This document shows positions 25,141 to 34,409 of a stretch of DNA of 54,371 nt, piece after piece. Below the pieces are notes generated by a model. It was not told the DNA's origin, searched no databases, and saw only the letters and a program-made list of their open reading frames with translations. The DNA comes from Bacteroidota bacterium (GTDB taxonomy: Bacteria > Bacteroidota > Bacteroidia > Bacteroidales > GCA-2711565). Both the position numbers and the translations under genes were made by a program. Where the stretch lies: the NCBI GenBank assembly GCA_018816945.1, contig JAHIVC010000059.1, positions 1 through 54,371 of the forward strand, in the 5' to 3' direction. Positions within the stretch are counted from its first letter, which is position 1. Every line of letters starts with the position of its first letter.

Positions 25141-26427
25141 CTAAACAACTTCCGCCACCACAAAAGTACTTCCACCAATAAAAACCATGTCGTTACTGGT
25201 AGCATTATTTACCGCCGAATTATATGCTTCTCTTACCGAACCATAACTTTGCCCTCTTAGCCCTGCTTTATGGGCTTGTTCTTCTAGTACTTTTTCATCC
25301 AGTGCACGCGGGATTTCGGCCTTGCAAAAATAGTAAGTTGCATTGCGAGGTAGTAAATTTAATAGGTCACAAATATTTTTGTCGTTCACAAAACCAAGGA
25401 CAAAATGCAATTGATTGCACTGTATTCCTTTTAATTGATTGACCACCGCTGTGATCCCATCCTTATTATGCCCTGTATCGCAAATGGTGAGTGGGTTTTT
25501 TGAAAGGATTTGCCATCTGCCTTTTAATCCGGTATTGATTAAAACATCTTCGATGCCTTCTTTTACTATAGGTACAATAAGTCCGTACTTATCAGCTAAC
25601 AAATCGCATGCTTGTATCACCGTCACAATATTTTCTGATTGATACGCTCCTAATAAAGGACATTGTAAATGTTCGATATAGAGTTCGGATGCTCTCCAAA
25701 CATCATATTCGCTGAATTCAAGCGTTGAATTGGTCAGTTGTTTTGCGTCAAAAATATCTTCAGCAAAAAAGATATTCGTTTTTTGCTGCAATGCTTTTTC
25801 TATAAAAATTTGCTGAGTTTCCGATTGTCTTTTTCCAATGATTATCGGGATCTCTACTTTAATAATCTCGGCTTTTTCGCCTGCAATTTTCTCCAATGTG
25901 TCACCCAGGAATTGCATATGATCCATCCCGATATTTGTAATGATACTTAATTCTGGAGTTATCAGATTGGTTGAATCCAGTCGTCCACCCATGCCTGTTT
26001 CAATGATGGCCATATCCACTTTTTCATTCTCAAAATACTGAAAAGCCAGGCCAACAGTCATTTCAAAAAATGAAGGCTTAATGGTTTCAAATGAACTTTT
26101 ATATTTTTCTACAAAATCAATGACCTTTTCTTCAGGTATCATTTGACCATTAATCTTGATCCTTTCCCTGAAATCGTTCAAATGCGGCGACGTATAAAGT
26201 CCGGTTTTATAGCCTGCGGTTTGAAAAATTGAAGCCAGCATATGCGCAACCGAACCTTTGCCATTGGTTCCGGCAATATGAATGGAATTAAAATGCGCTT
26301 GCGGATTGTTCAAAATTCCTAAAAGGGCAATGGTATTGTCAAGATTCGCTTTATAAGCAACTTTTCCCACACGCTGATACATGGGTAATTGACTAAATAA
26401 ATAGTCAAGTGTTTCTGTGTAATTCAT
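25141..26427 (-). CDS. folC: Folylpolyglutamate synthase / dihydrofolate synthase
   Basis: FolC adds glutamate to dihydropteroate and then to folates, in the cytoplasm. The Mur-ligase-like fold is evident: P-loop GTNGKGSVAHM near residue 55, the DFRERIKINGQMIP segment, ETGMGGRLDSTN near 140, NIGMDHMQFLG near 165, and ICDTGHNKDG near 313 in the C-terminal domain. Length 428 is normal. It is the last gene of the minus-strand run exbB-exbD-tonB-FeS protein-folC, nine bases after the Fe-S gene, so it is probably co-transcribed; a functional tie is not obvious. Confidence 0.95.
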   Translation of the reverse strand: MNYTETLDYLFSQLPMYQRVGKVAYKANLDNTIALLGILNNPQAHFNSIHIAGTNGKGSVAHMLASIFQTAGYKTGLYTSPHLNDFRERIKINGQMIPEEKVIDFVEKYKSSFETIKPSFFEMTVGLAFQYFENEKVDMAIIETGMGGRLDSTNLITPELSIITNIGMDHMQFLGDTLEKIAGEKAEIIKVEIPIIIGKRQSETQQIFIEKALQQKTNIFFAEDIFDAKQLTNSTLEFSEYDVWRASELYIEHLQCPLLGAYQSENIVTVIQACDLLADKYGLIVPIVKEGIEDVLINTGLKGRWQILSKNPLTICDTGHNKDGITAVVNQLKGIQCNQLHFVLGFVNDKNICDLLNLLPRNATYYFCKAEIPRALDEKVLEEQAHKAGLRGQSYGSVREAYNSAVNNATSNDMVFIGGSTFVVAEVV

Positions 26428-26436
26428 GGGGCAAAA

Positions 26437-27516
26437 TTAAGCGTTTTGCGTTGAATTGCTTTGTCGTGCCAGATTTCTTTTCTTCCTCCAATCTTCTTCT
26501 GTTAACGGGGGGATTTTTATATTGTTTGCACCTTTTTGTACTAAGCTTAATGCTTCGCTGGAACAGGTGCTTACACAAAGCCCGCATCCAAAACAAAAAG
26601 TGGTATTTACAACACTTATCCCATCATCTATTGATAGGGCATTGAACTGGCAGCGGTCGATACAAACTTCACAACCATTGCATAAATCGGGATCAACCAC
26701 CGCGTAAAAATCGGAACGGGCAATGGCACTTAGGCTGCCGTGTTCGGTAATTCCCCTGAGAACCCCACAAGAGCAACTACAACAATTGCAGATATAGGTT
26801 ACGTCGTGTTGTGCATTATTGGTTGAATGGACCAAACCCGCTTTATCTGCTTCATCAAGTATTTTTAGGGCTTCCTCTTTTGTAAGTGATCGAATATCAT
26901 CTGTTCGGTCAAAGGCTCCGACTTTTGATGAGAAAACAAGGCAATTCTCAATGGGATGATCACAGCCTTGACCAATTAAGTTTTTCTGAACCCGGCAGAT
27001 GCACTTTAATACTCCCCACGAATTAGCTCCATTCAGGTATGTAGAAGCTTTTTCATAAGGCATCACGTCGATGTTCACGGGGATTGTTTTCTCAACAGGA
27101 ATTACCCGATGAACAGAAGGATCGACCATCATCACATGATGAAATGCTTCATGGTAATATTCCTCGAAAAGTTCAGCAAATTCTTTGTCGATTTTAGCAT
27201 TTTGACGTTCGTAAAACCCGACAACAAAAGGCATCAGGGAAAAAACCAATCCTTTAGCTTCTTCACGGCGAAGTTCTATCAAGCCCTTCTTAACCATGGT
27301 TATTAAGCTGGATTTAACCAATGCTTCATCCGAGGATGCTCTTATAGCAATTTCGCTGATACTTTGCGGAATCAGGCTTAATGATGTTGCTAGCCTTGCT
27401 TCTTCTTCAGTAAAAAGTTTAGCCAATATTTTTAATTCAACGCCGCTTTTGGTTTTTGGATAACCATTGGGTATTTGATCGAGTAAATCAGCAAGTTCCT
27501 GGTAGATGTTTTTCAT
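26437..27516 (-). CDS. Iron-sulfur protein with N-terminal winged-helix region and two 4Fe-4S sites
   Basis: The first 110 residues look like a winged helix (FTEEEARLATSLSLIPQSISEIA...SLITMVKKGLIE). A middle region has Cys motifs CICR and GCDHPIENC, then a dense CNCCSCSCG cluster near residue 247. The C-terminus is a ferredoxin pair, CNGCEVCIDRC and CFGCGLCVSTC, each with CxxCxxCxxxC for one 4Fe-4S cluster. Proteins of this layout occur in anaerobes, where I know them only as ferredoxin-type proteins of undefined role. Redox sensing or electron transfer is a guess. It lies between tonB and folC in a probable operon. Confidence 0.75.
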   Translation of the reverse strand: MKNIYQELADLLDQIPNGYPKTKSGVELKILAKLFTEEEARLATSLSLIPQSISEIAIRASSDEALVKSSLITMVKKGLIELRREEAKGLVFSLMPFVVGFYERQNAKIDKEFAELFEEYYHEAFHHVMMVDPSVHRVIPVEKTIPVNIDVMPYEKASTYLNGANSWGVLKCICRVQKNLIGQGCDHPIENCLVFSSKVGAFDRTDDIRSLTKEEALKILDEADKAGLVHSTNNAQHDVTYICNCCSCSCGVLRGITEHGSLSAIARSDFYAVVDPDLCNGCEVCIDRCQFNALSIDDGISVVNTTFCFGCGLCVSTCSSEALSLVQKGANNIKIPPLTEEDWRKKRNLARQSNSTQNA

Positions 27517-27570
27517 GAGGGCAAATTAGTATTTTTTTAGACAAATTCAAGAATTGCCTTCAGACAAAAA

Positions 27571-28443
27571 TTAATTGATGCGAATAAAATTATAGGTAAT
27601 TGTTCCTCTTTGTAAATCTGGAGCGGATGGATTTTCCGAAAATTTTGCCTGTAATGCAGCTTCTCTGGCCAGGCGACGAAGGTTTATATCGGAGATATTG
27701 GTTCCTTTTGCTCCATCATCTGCCTTTACAACCAACCCTTCACGATTGACCCAAATATTTACAACAACCCGGCCCTGTTCAGGCGAAGTATAGGTTGGTT
27801 TAGGGATAACTTTAGCACCACGCCCTTCTAAACTGTATGAAATTCCTGATCCTTCTCCACCGAGTCCTTCATAGTTTACCGATTCGGGAGTTCCATGAAC
27901 CTGACCTTGATCTCCTGTACCACCTGCAACACCTTGGTTGGTACCACTCGGTTTCTTATAAAGTGCATTGGGGTTGACTACAGGTTCAGGGACTTTTTCG
28001 ACAGGTTTTTCGACAGGTTCTCTCTTTTTGTACAAGGCATTTGGATTAACAACGGGCACTGTTTTTTCTTCCTTAACTTCTTCTTTCTTTTTTTCAGGCT
28101 TGATGATGGCAGGTGTTTCCTCGGTTTCCTGTTGAATGATCTTTTCTTCAACAATTTTTTCTTTAACAACAGGCTTTTCCGGTGGGAGTTCAACCACCTT
28201 TTCTTCCTGTTTCTTTTCTGCAACTTCTTCCTTTTTTTCAGATGCCTGCGATACTTCTTCTGGAATAGCTTGCTGAATAACACCGCTTCCCTGATCACTG
28301 TTCCCTATGTTTACTTCTACACCTTCTTCACCGGGTAATGGCAAAGGGGTTGTTAAACCGAAAAATAGCAGAACTGACAAAACCAGTAAATGGTAAATGA
28401 TTGTTCCAATAACTCCCTTTATTTTTTCTTTTTTGTTGCTCAT
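27571..28443 (-). CDS. tonB: TonB-like energy transducer
   Basis: TonB transmits energy from ExbB/ExbD to outer-membrane receptors. One N-terminal membrane helix (about residues 11-30) is followed by a long Pro/Glu/Lys/Val-rich spacer (about 50-170) that spans the periplasm, with two copies of VVNPNALYK, then a C-terminal domain (about 200-290) with GRVVVNIWVNREGLV and the LRRLAREAALQAKF segment typical of TonB/TolA-like domains. Start and exbD stop overlap as TAATG, so translation is coupled. With exbB and exbD just upstream the role as a TonB or TolA-type transducer is well supported; the receptor it serves is unknown. Confidence 0.88.
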   Translation of the reverse strand: MSNKKEKIKGVIGTIIYHLLVLSVLLFFGLTTPLPLPGEEGVEVNIGNSDQGSGVIQQAIPEEVSQASEKKEEVAEKKQEEKVVELPPEKPVVKEKIVEEKIIQQETEETPAIIKPEKKKEEVKEEKTVPVVNPNALYKKREPVEKPVEKVPEPVVNPNALYKKPSGTNQGVAGGTGDQGQVHGTPESVNYEGLGGEGSGISYSLEGRGAKVIPKPTYTSPEQGRVVVNIWVNREGLVVKADDGAKGTNISDINLRRLAREAALQAKFSENPSAPDLQRGTITYNFIRIN

Positions 28444-28853
28444 TATCGCGGTTTTGTGGCGAGAATTACCTTATGTTTTGTTGTATGTTTTTTATTAATG
28501 GTGTTTACAGCATCAATTACGTCAACAACATATTGAACGGGTACGCTTTGATCCGATCTCAATACAATTGAAGCTTCTGTTTCTCCACTGATATTTCTGT
28601 AAATATGATCTTCCAATTGATTTTTAGTCACCATATTTTCATTTACAAAATACTGAAACTGATCGTTGATGTATACCGTTGTGGTTTGCTTAGCCATGGT
28701 TTTACTACTGCTGGACGGAAGGAGCAGCTTTATTGCATTTGGACTAACCAAAGTAGAAGTGAGCATGAAGAAGATCAATAGTAAAAAAACCAGATCGGAC
28801 ATCGATGCGGTGCTAAAATCAGTTTTTCGCTTATTTCTTGATTGAATGGCCAT
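28443..28853 (-). CDS. exbD: ExbD/TolR family biopolymer transport protein
   Basis: A 136-residue protein with a short basic cytoplasmic start, one membrane helix (SMSDLVFLLLIFFMLTSTL, about 18-37) carrying the essential Asp (SDLVFLLLIFF), and a periplasmic domain ending in HKVILATKPR. It is the ExbD-type partner of the MotA/TolQ-type channel upstream (gap of six bases) and overlaps the tonB start by one base. Together they form a proton-driven motor for outer-membrane transport or envelope maintenance. Confidence 0.92.
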   Translation of the reverse strand: MAIQSRNKRKTDFSTASMSDLVFLLLIFFMLTSTLVSPNAIKLLLPSSSSKTMAKQTTTVYINDQFQYFVNENMVTKNQLEDHIYRNISGETEASIVLRSDQSVPVQYVVDVIDAVNTINKKHTTKHKVILATKPR

Positions 28854-28859
28854 TTGATT

Positions 28860-29555
28860 TTAATTAGCAGGTTCGTGTAACAAATCCATAAATTCGGTAG
28901 CCCTTGCTTCAAGTTTGTAGATCAGTTTTTCTATTCTGGCAACCAGCATATTATACCCAATGTATGCCATAATACCCACAATTAACCCGGCAACCGTAGT
29001 AACCATGGCTTGATAAATCCCTCCTGAAAGTAAGGAGATGTCAATATTATTGCCGGCCATCGACATATCATAAAATGCCCTAATCATTCCAATTACCGTA
29101 CCTAAAAATCCCAGCATAGGTGCAGCACCCGAAATAGTTGCCAAACCTGCAATGTTTTTCTCAAGCTGCGATACTTCAAGCTTTCCAACATTTTCGATTG
29201 CGGCGTTTATGTCACCAAGTGGTTTTCCTATTCGTTTTAACCCTTTCTCAATCATGCGAGAAATTGGGCTGGAATTGTTCTTACAAAGAGATAATGCTGA
29301 ATCTACTCTTCCATCATGAATGAAATCGCGGATATTGTTCATGAAATTATTTTCTTCACGGGAAGCTTTCATAATTGCAAAGTATCTTTCGATGAAAATA
29401 TACATTGCAATGATGGAGAAAATCCCAAGGATAACCATGATCCATCCACCTTTAATTGCAAGTTCAAGAACTGATAAAGTGATCTCAGTTGGTTCTTCGC
29501 CAGCCAGATTTGGTTGGGTGGCAAGTTGTAGTAAAAGAAAGTTTAACATTATCAT
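28860..29555 (-). CDS. exbB: ExbB/TolQ/MotA family proton channel protein
   Basis: The 231-residue protein has an N-terminal segment that may act as signal sequence, then a membrane helix (WIMVILGIFSIIAMYIFIERY), a long cytoplasmic loop, and two more helices in the conserved block (APMLGFLGTVIGMIRAFYDMS; ISLLSGGIYQAMVTTVAGLIVGIMAYIGYN) that define the MotA_ExbB family. It heads the exbB-exbD-tonB-FeS-folC run. ExbB pentamers surround the ExbD helices and couple proton flow to TonB. ATG at 29555 or 29549 are both possible starts. Confidence 0.93.
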   Translation of the reverse strand: MIMLNFLLLQLATQPNLAGEEPTEITLSVLELAIKGGWIMVILGIFSIIAMYIFIERYFAIMKASREENNFMNNIRDFIHDGRVDSALSLCKNNSSPISRMIEKGLKRIGKPLGDINAAIENVGKLEVSQLEKNIAGLATISGAAPMLGFLGTVIGMIRAFYDMSMAGNNIDISLLSGGIYQAMVTTVAGLIVGIMAYIGYNMLVARIEKLIYKLEARATEFMDLLHEPAN

Positions 29556-30107
29556 TAATTTTTTAAAATAAATGTACTACTAATCGATATCATGCCTGAT
29601 TTAAAAGACGCTAATTTTAAACATTGATTTGTTAATATAACTATGTTTTTAAGGAAATATTATCTGAGAAACATTTTCATCATATAATTTTAACAGTTGT
29701 TTTTGTTGACTCATATTAAATAAATTTCTTTATCCTCTTTAGCAAGTAGGGTTCTTCGTATTCGAGAATCAGTCGAAAGAACAAATCAAGTTTGGGAAAT
29801 AGATATTACCTATATCTCAATGAAACGTAGAGTTATACATTTATTTGCTTATGAGAATGGTACCGATTAATGGAAAGGGTTGAATAGCTGTTTTAACATT
29901 CTATTGTGATCAACGACTGCATTAAACCAAGTGAAAAATACTATTCTTGTTGTTCGGCCAACGTTGTTAATATTCAAAAAAAAGAGAGAAAATAAAGAAA
30001 TAAAATATACTTTTGTCAAGCCAAAAAATACTCTCTGAGCTAGGGCAATTTTTTGTCCGAAAGAGTTTGGAGTATTATAAAAATTGACACTTGTAACGCA
30101 ATAATAT
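29556..30107. other. Gap between exbB and the V-ATPase operon
   Basis: About 550 AT-rich bases separating divergent operons. The only recognisable content is the IS3 transposase remnant at 29778-29871. A clear promoter for the V-ATPase operon was not found by eye; the 100 bases before the A subunit are A/T-rich without an exact TAnnTTTG box. Confidence 0.5.
29778..29871 (+). pseudogene. Remnant of an IS3-family transposase (OrfB integrase core)
   Basis: One frame reads R-T-N-Q-V-W-E-I-D-I-T-Y-I-S-M-K-R-R then drifts to a stop about 13 codons later. This matches the IS3 OrfB start of the DDE core (PNQVW.TDITYI.M..G), where the Asp of W-x-x-D-I-T is the first catalytic residue. No terminal inverted repeats or OrfA are seen, so only a short degraded piece remains. 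Confidence 0.7.
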
Positions 30108-31880
30108 ATGATTGAAAAACAAAAAAAACGAACAGGAAAACTGATAGCAATTCAGGACTCGTTGGTTCAGGCACGTTTTTTTGATGAAGTAATTATGGGA
30201 GAAACAGCCGAAATAGCAGTAGAAGGGAAATTGCTTCAGGCAGAAGTGCTTCAAATAAAACCCGATCCAACAAATAAGGATACAGGAGGTGTTGTGGAAA
30301 TGCAGGTTTTTGAAGACCTCACGGGTGCAAAAATTGGTGATTTGGTCGAGTTTACAGGCACCCCATTGTCAGTTCTGTTAGGTCCCGGACTACTCACAAG
30401 TGTTTGGGATGGTTTGCAAAATGCACTCTACACCCTAGGCAAAGAAGACGCCTATCTTCGCCCGGGAATGAAGGCACCTGCTTTGGATGAAGAAAAACTT
30501 TGGGAGTTTACACCTTCGATAAAAAAAGGAGATACTGTTAACGGAGGCGACACAATTGGCTCGGTTCCGGAGGGAAGATTTGAGCATAAAATATTGGTAC
30601 CCTTTATCTTGGGCAAATGTACAGTTGAGAGTATTATTGAAAAAATATCAATAAATATTAAAGAAACCGTTGCTGTTGTAAAAGATGAATTGAACAATAC
30701 CCATGAATTAAAACTCGTGTTCAGACAACCGGTAAAAAGTCCGATTCCGTTCAAAGAACGTACAATTCCAAAAAAAACCATATCAACCGGAGTGCGCATA
30801 ATCGACCTGCTTGCACCTGTAGCTTACGGTGGAACGGTTGGAAACCCCGGCCCATTTGGTGCGGGTAAAACAGTAATGCAACATATGCTTTGTAAGTATG
30901 CACTTGCCGACATCATTGTAATGGCAGCCTGTGGTGAGCGCGCCGGAGAAGCTGTAGAAGTATTTAAAGATTTTGCAGAGCTGGAAGACCCGTCAACCGG
31001 CGAATCACTGATGAACCGTATGTGTATTTTCGGAAACACAAGTTCAATGCCGGTTGCTGCTCGTGAAGCGAGTGTTTTTATCGCGCTTACCGTTGGTGAA
31101 TATTATCGTTATCAAGGATTTAATGTAATTATGCTTGCCGATTCTACATCGCGATGGGCACAAGCATTGCGTGAACGTAGCGGACGACAGGGGGATATTC
31201 CCGGACCGGAAGCCTTCCCAATGGATATTCCCGACCAGATTAAAGGTATGTATCAGCGTGCAGGGGCAGATGCAAAAACCGGTGGTTCGCTTACATTTAT
31301 CGGAACAGTTTCACCTGCAGGTGGTAACTTTCAGGAGCCTGTAACACAGGCAACAATGGACTCAACAGGAGGTTTCTGGGGTTTATCGCAAGACAGGGCT
31401 GATGCAAAAAAATATCCGGCTATTGACCCGCTGGCTTATACAACATCAGTTTACGACAGCTTTATATCATGGGACGACCGAAACAAAATACTTTCTACTC
31501 TATATGAAGCTAACGGAATTGACCAAACCATCAGCACAATAGGGCTTAAAAAAGTACCAGTGGACAAATATATTCATTTCCAAAAAGGACTAACCATTGA
31601 TTTTTGCGTACTACAACAAAACGGATTTCACGATTTAGACGCTTGTACCCGTCCGGAAAGACTTAATATAATCAACAAATCAGTTCAGGATTTAATAGAT
31701 AGCAATATTGAATTTACACAGGACAATAAAGAAGACGATGAGTTTAAACTATTCATAAAATCAAAATTTGACAACCTACGTCAATGGTGGAAAGACTGGA
31801 ACGAAAGTGCCAAATCAGATGAAGAAATTGCAAAACTTCCGGAAAAAATCAATCAATTTATTCATCAAAAAGAACTATAA
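30108..31880 (+). CDS. atpA: V-type ATP synthase subunit A
   Basis: The catalytic subunit of the V-type (A/V) rotary ATPase. The N-terminal barrel (residues 1-70) is followed by the bulge domain with PGLLTSVWDGLQ near residue 94, the P-loop GPFGAGKT at 248-255, the ACGERAGEAVEV Walker-adjacent segment, and LADSTSRWAQALRE. There is no intein. The length of 590 is normal. It is the first gene of the operon A-B-E-DUF2764-D-I-K, whereas related bacterial operons I know (Bacteroides, Chlamydia, spirochaetes) usually place E and DUF2764 first. Three bases separate it from B. Confidence 0.96.
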   Translation: MIEKQKKRTGKLIAIQDSLVQARFFDEVIMGETAEIAVEGKLLQAEVLQIKPDPTNKDTGGVVEMQVFEDLTGAKIGDLVEFTGTPLSVLLGPGLLTSVWDGLQNALYTLGKEDAYLRPGMKAPALDEEKLWEFTPSIKKGDTVNGGDTIGSVPEGRFEHKILVPFILGKCTVESIIEKISINIKETVAVVKDELNNTHELKLVFRQPVKSPIPFKERTIPKKTISTGVRIIDLLAPVAYGGTVGNPGPFGAGKTVMQHMLCKYALADIIVMAACGERAGEAVEVFKDFAELEDPSTGESLMNRMCIFGNTSSMPVAAREASVFIALTVGEYYRYQGFNVIMLADSTSRWAQALRERSGRQGDIPGPEAFPMDIPDQIKGMYQRAGADAKTGGSLTFIGTVSPAGGNFQEPVTQATMDSTGGFWGLSQDRADAKKYPAIDPLAYTTSVYDSFISWDDRNKILSTLYEANGIDQTISTIGLKKVPVDKYIHFQKGLTIDFCVLQQNGFHDLDACTRPERLNIINKSVQDLIDSNIEFTQDNKEDDEFKLFIKSKFDNLRQWWKDWNESAKSDEEIAKLPEKINQFIHQKEL

Positions 31881-31883
31881 ATA

Positions 31884-33194
31884 ATGATAAGAAAAGAAAT
31901 AAATAAAATCAGCAAAATTGGCAAAGCCCTTATTTCTGTTGAAGGAAATCCGGGAGTAGCTCTTAATCACGTGGTTGAGCTGCTAAATGCTGAAAACAGC
32001 CAGAGCATTTCGTTTGCCAAAGCAATCAATATAAGCGAAGATGCCACGACTTTTCAGGTTTACAATGGCACTCAGGGTTTAAGCACACGAACAAGAATAA
32101 GAATGCATGAAGCACCAATGACAATAGGATTTTCACAAAACATGCTTGGCAGGAGCTTTGATGGAGTTGGAAATGTTGCTGATAATGGGCCCGAAATTAT
32201 TTACAATAAACAACTTTCAACACGACTCGATACACTCAACCCTACTGTTCGTCTTGTACCCAAACAACCCATGTGGACCGGTGTTCCTATGATCGATGTT
32301 TTTAACACACTGGTAAAATCACAAAAAATTCCAATTTTTGCCGGTCCTACCGAACCTTACAATCGTTTGCTCTCACAAATTGCCAAAGGTGCACAGGTTG
32401 ATGTAATTATATTTGCGGGAATAGGCCTTAAATACGATGAGTACCAGTATTTCAAAGATGAGTTATCTACTTCAGGTAATATGGATAAAACCATCATGTT
32501 TACCCACCTCGCCGGAGAACCACAGATTAAAGGACTTATGCTGCCTGATGTGGCGTTGAGCATTTCAAGAGAATTTGCTGATGATGGCAAAGATGTGCTT
32601 GTTCTGCTTACCGATATGACAAACTGGTCTAACATACTCCGTAACGTTGCCAACTATCAGGATATGATTCCTTCATTGCAGGGCTACCCGGGTTCTCTTT
32701 ACTCCGAATTGGCGCGCCGTTACGAAGTGGCAGCAGATATTGAAGGTGCAGGGTCAATAACAATTATTGGTGCAACCACACTTGAATCATTGGAAGATCC
32801 GGTTCCTGACAATACAGGTTACATCACCGAGGGACAATTTTTCCTCGAGGGTGGTAAACTCAAACTTGCACGTTCGTTATCAAGATTAAAACAACAGGTT
32901 AACAGTGGCACCCGCAACGATCATCGCGCAATAATGACAGCAATGGCATCGCTGCTTGCCGATGCGGAAAAAGCACATGAAGCAGCAGAGGTAGGAGCTG
33001 CCAACGATGAATTTTCACAGAAACTGCTCCGCTATCGTACCGACTTTATTGACCATATCGAAGAGCCATTCGGAGACCCAATAAAATTGAACAATGCACT
33101 TGACATGTGTTGGGATGTACTTAGAAGACACTTTAACCCGGAAGAAACAGGTTTAAGTAAAAAACTTATTGAACAATACTGGGACAAAAAGTGA
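31884..33194 (+). CDS. atpB: V-type ATP synthase subunit B
   Basis: The non-catalytic partner of A. It has the same rotary-ATPase fold but no P-loop: the matching site reads AGPTEPYNRLLSQI. Other marks are FFEGGKLKLARSLSRLKQQVN-like sequence near the C-terminus (here FFLEGGKLKLARSLSRLKQQ), TDMTNWSNILRNVANYQ and YPGSLYSELARRYE, which are family-specific. Length 436 is normal. It follows A by three bases and is separated from E by about 100 bases containing a hairpin, so the operon may be differentially expressed there. Confidence 0.96.
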   Translation: MIRKEINKISKIGKALISVEGNPGVALNHVVELLNAENSQSISFAKAINISEDATTFQVYNGTQGLSTRTRIRMHEAPMTIGFSQNMLGRSFDGVGNVADNGPEIIYNKQLSTRLDTLNPTVRLVPKQPMWTGVPMIDVFNTLVKSQKIPIFAGPTEPYNRLLSQIAKGAQVDVIIFAGIGLKYDEYQYFKDELSTSGNMDKTIMFTHLAGEPQIKGLMLPDVALSISREFADDGKDVLVLLTDMTNWSNILRNVANYQDMIPSLQGYPGSLYSELARRYEVAADIEGAGSITIIGATTLESLEDPVPDNTGYITEGQFFLEGGKLKLARSLSRLKQQVNSGTRNDHRAIMTAMASLLADAEKAHEAAEVGAANDEFSQKLLRYRTDFIDHIEEPFGDPIKLNNALDMCWDVLRRHFNPEETGLSKKLIEQYWDKK

Positions 33195-33233
33195 AAATGC
33201 CGTGATCGACAAACTCAAAAGTACCTTATTGTG

Positions 33234-33252
33234 TTTCGTTAATTTAACGAAA
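33234..33252 (+). promoter_or_regulatory. Hairpin between V-ATPase subunits B and E
   Basis: TTTCGTT pairs with AACGAAA (seven pairs, five-base loop) in the only sizeable gap of the operon. There is no T run after it. It could be an mRNA processing or stability element that lets A/B levels differ from the rest; inference only. Confidence 0.35.
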
Positions 33253-33296
33253 TTATAGAGCAAAAATATATATTTTTCATACTAAATAATCATAAA

Positions 33297-33899
33297 ATGA
33301 AGAATCAGGAAAATCTGGAGGGAATTGTTTCCAAGATAAAGGAGCAAGGAATCATAGCCGGAGAAAAAGAAAAAAAGCGTTTGCTTGACTCTGCAAACGA
33401 AAAAGCGGAAAAAGTGCTTGCCGAAGCAGAAGCCAAAAGCAAGGAAATAATAGAAAAAGCAAAGAATGATGCTGCTCAAATTGAAAAAAATTCAAAAGCA
33501 GCAATTTCGCAAGCAGCACGCGATATGGTTGAGGCAACAAAAATTGCCATAACCAAACACCTTAAAGTAGTTTTTGGAAAACAATGCGAGAGCCTTATAA
33601 ACCAGGAAGAATACCTTAAAGAGTTATTAAAAGTAGTATTGGAAACAATACCTGGCAACAAAACAGTAGAAGTTTCACCTGCACAGGTGCAAAATATGCA
33701 ATCATTTATTGTAAGTAGTGCTTTAAAAGAAGGAATAGAAGTAAAACCACTTGAGAAAAGTGAAGCCAAAATTTCTGTTATATGCAATGATAATGAGGGT
33801 ATTCAGTATGTAATAACCTCTAAAGATATAGAAGAAGGGCTATTTACATTATTAAATAAGGATTTGGTAGAACGAATCACAAATAGCAGGGAGGGTTAA
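33297..33899 (+). CDS. atpE: V-type ATP synthase subunit E
   Basis: Subunit E is part of the peripheral stalk. The N-terminal 80 residues form a long charged helix (GEKEKKRLLDSANEKAEKVL...) expected for the coiled stalk, followed by a globular C-terminal domain (about 85-200). The length of 200 residues fits. In bacterial V-ATPase operons E and DUF2764 normally sit together, as they do here (gap of two bases), but in front of A and B. Sequence conservation of E is low, so the call rests on coiled-coil form and context. Confidence 0.82.
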   Translation: MKNQENLEGIVSKIKEQGIIAGEKEKKRLLDSANEKAEKVLAEAEAKSKEIIEKAKNDAAQIEKNSKAAISQAARDMVEATKIAITKHLKVVFGKQCESLINQEEYLKELLKVVLETIPGNKTVEVSPAQVQNMQSFIVSSALKEGIEVKPLEKSEAKISVICNDNEGIQYVITSKDIEEGLFTLLNKDLVERITNSREG

Positions 33900-33901
33900 T
33901 T

Positions 33902-34405
33902 ATGTCGAATGTGGTCTATCTTATTAGTAGCTTACCATCTTTGACTTTCGGGCAATCGCCTCCCATTTCACTTGATAGTTTTCACATTGAGGCGAAAGAA
34001 CAATTGTCGTCAACAAATTTTAAAAGACTTCAGGAGCTCGATTTAAAAAACATAATTGATGCAGAAACCGGAAAGCTTAGAAAATTTGCAGAAGTAAGTG
34101 AGCAACTAAAGGCCGATGTTCTCGAAATACGAAATGCGAAAAAAAATGAACGTAACCCGGCTGTTGCAATAGTACCTAAAACTGTGCTTGAACAAAATCC
34201 GCTCGATCGCGAAAAAAGTATTATGAAATGGCAATGGGAGCAACTAACCAACATAGATTCGGGAGAAATATTTTCTGTTACTGCAGTATTTATTTATAAA
34301 CTCAAGTTACAAATTCTCCACAGACTAAATTCATTCAGTGCAGAAAAAGGCTGGGAAATACTCGAATCGGTAGTAAATCCACCTAAAAAAATGGAGGAAT
34401 TGTAG
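33902..34405 (+). CDS. V-type ATPase operon DUF2764 protein (subunit C-like role)
   Basis: A 167-residue protein starting NVVYLISSLPSLTFG, the typical DUF2764 N-terminus, found with bacterial V-type ATPases that lack a recognisable subunit C. It is thought to replace the C subunit at the neck between motor and membrane part; this is inference from the families. A GGGAGGG Shine-Dalgarno-like run lies seven bases before the ATG, inside the end of the E gene. No cysteine or membrane segment is present. Confidence 0.8.
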   Translation: MSNVVYLISSLPSLTFGQSPPISLDSFHIEAKEQLSSTNFKRLQELDLKNIIDAETGKLRKFAEVSEQLKADVLEIRNAKKNERNPAVAIVPKTVLEQNPLDREKSIMKWQWEQLTNIDSGEIFSVTAVFIYKLKLQILHRLNSFSAEKGWEILESVVNPPKKMEEL

Positions 34406-34409
34406 CATT

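Noticed and set aside
27895-28338. Phe-rich frame on the plus strand opposite tonB
   Set aside because: It is the antisense of the Lys/Glu-rich TonB spacer, which creates long Phe/Leu frames on the other strand; no start signal or family.
30108-31880. Intein in V-ATPase subunit A
   Set aside because: The sequence around the P-loop is continuous (GPFGAGKTVMQH) and the length is normal.
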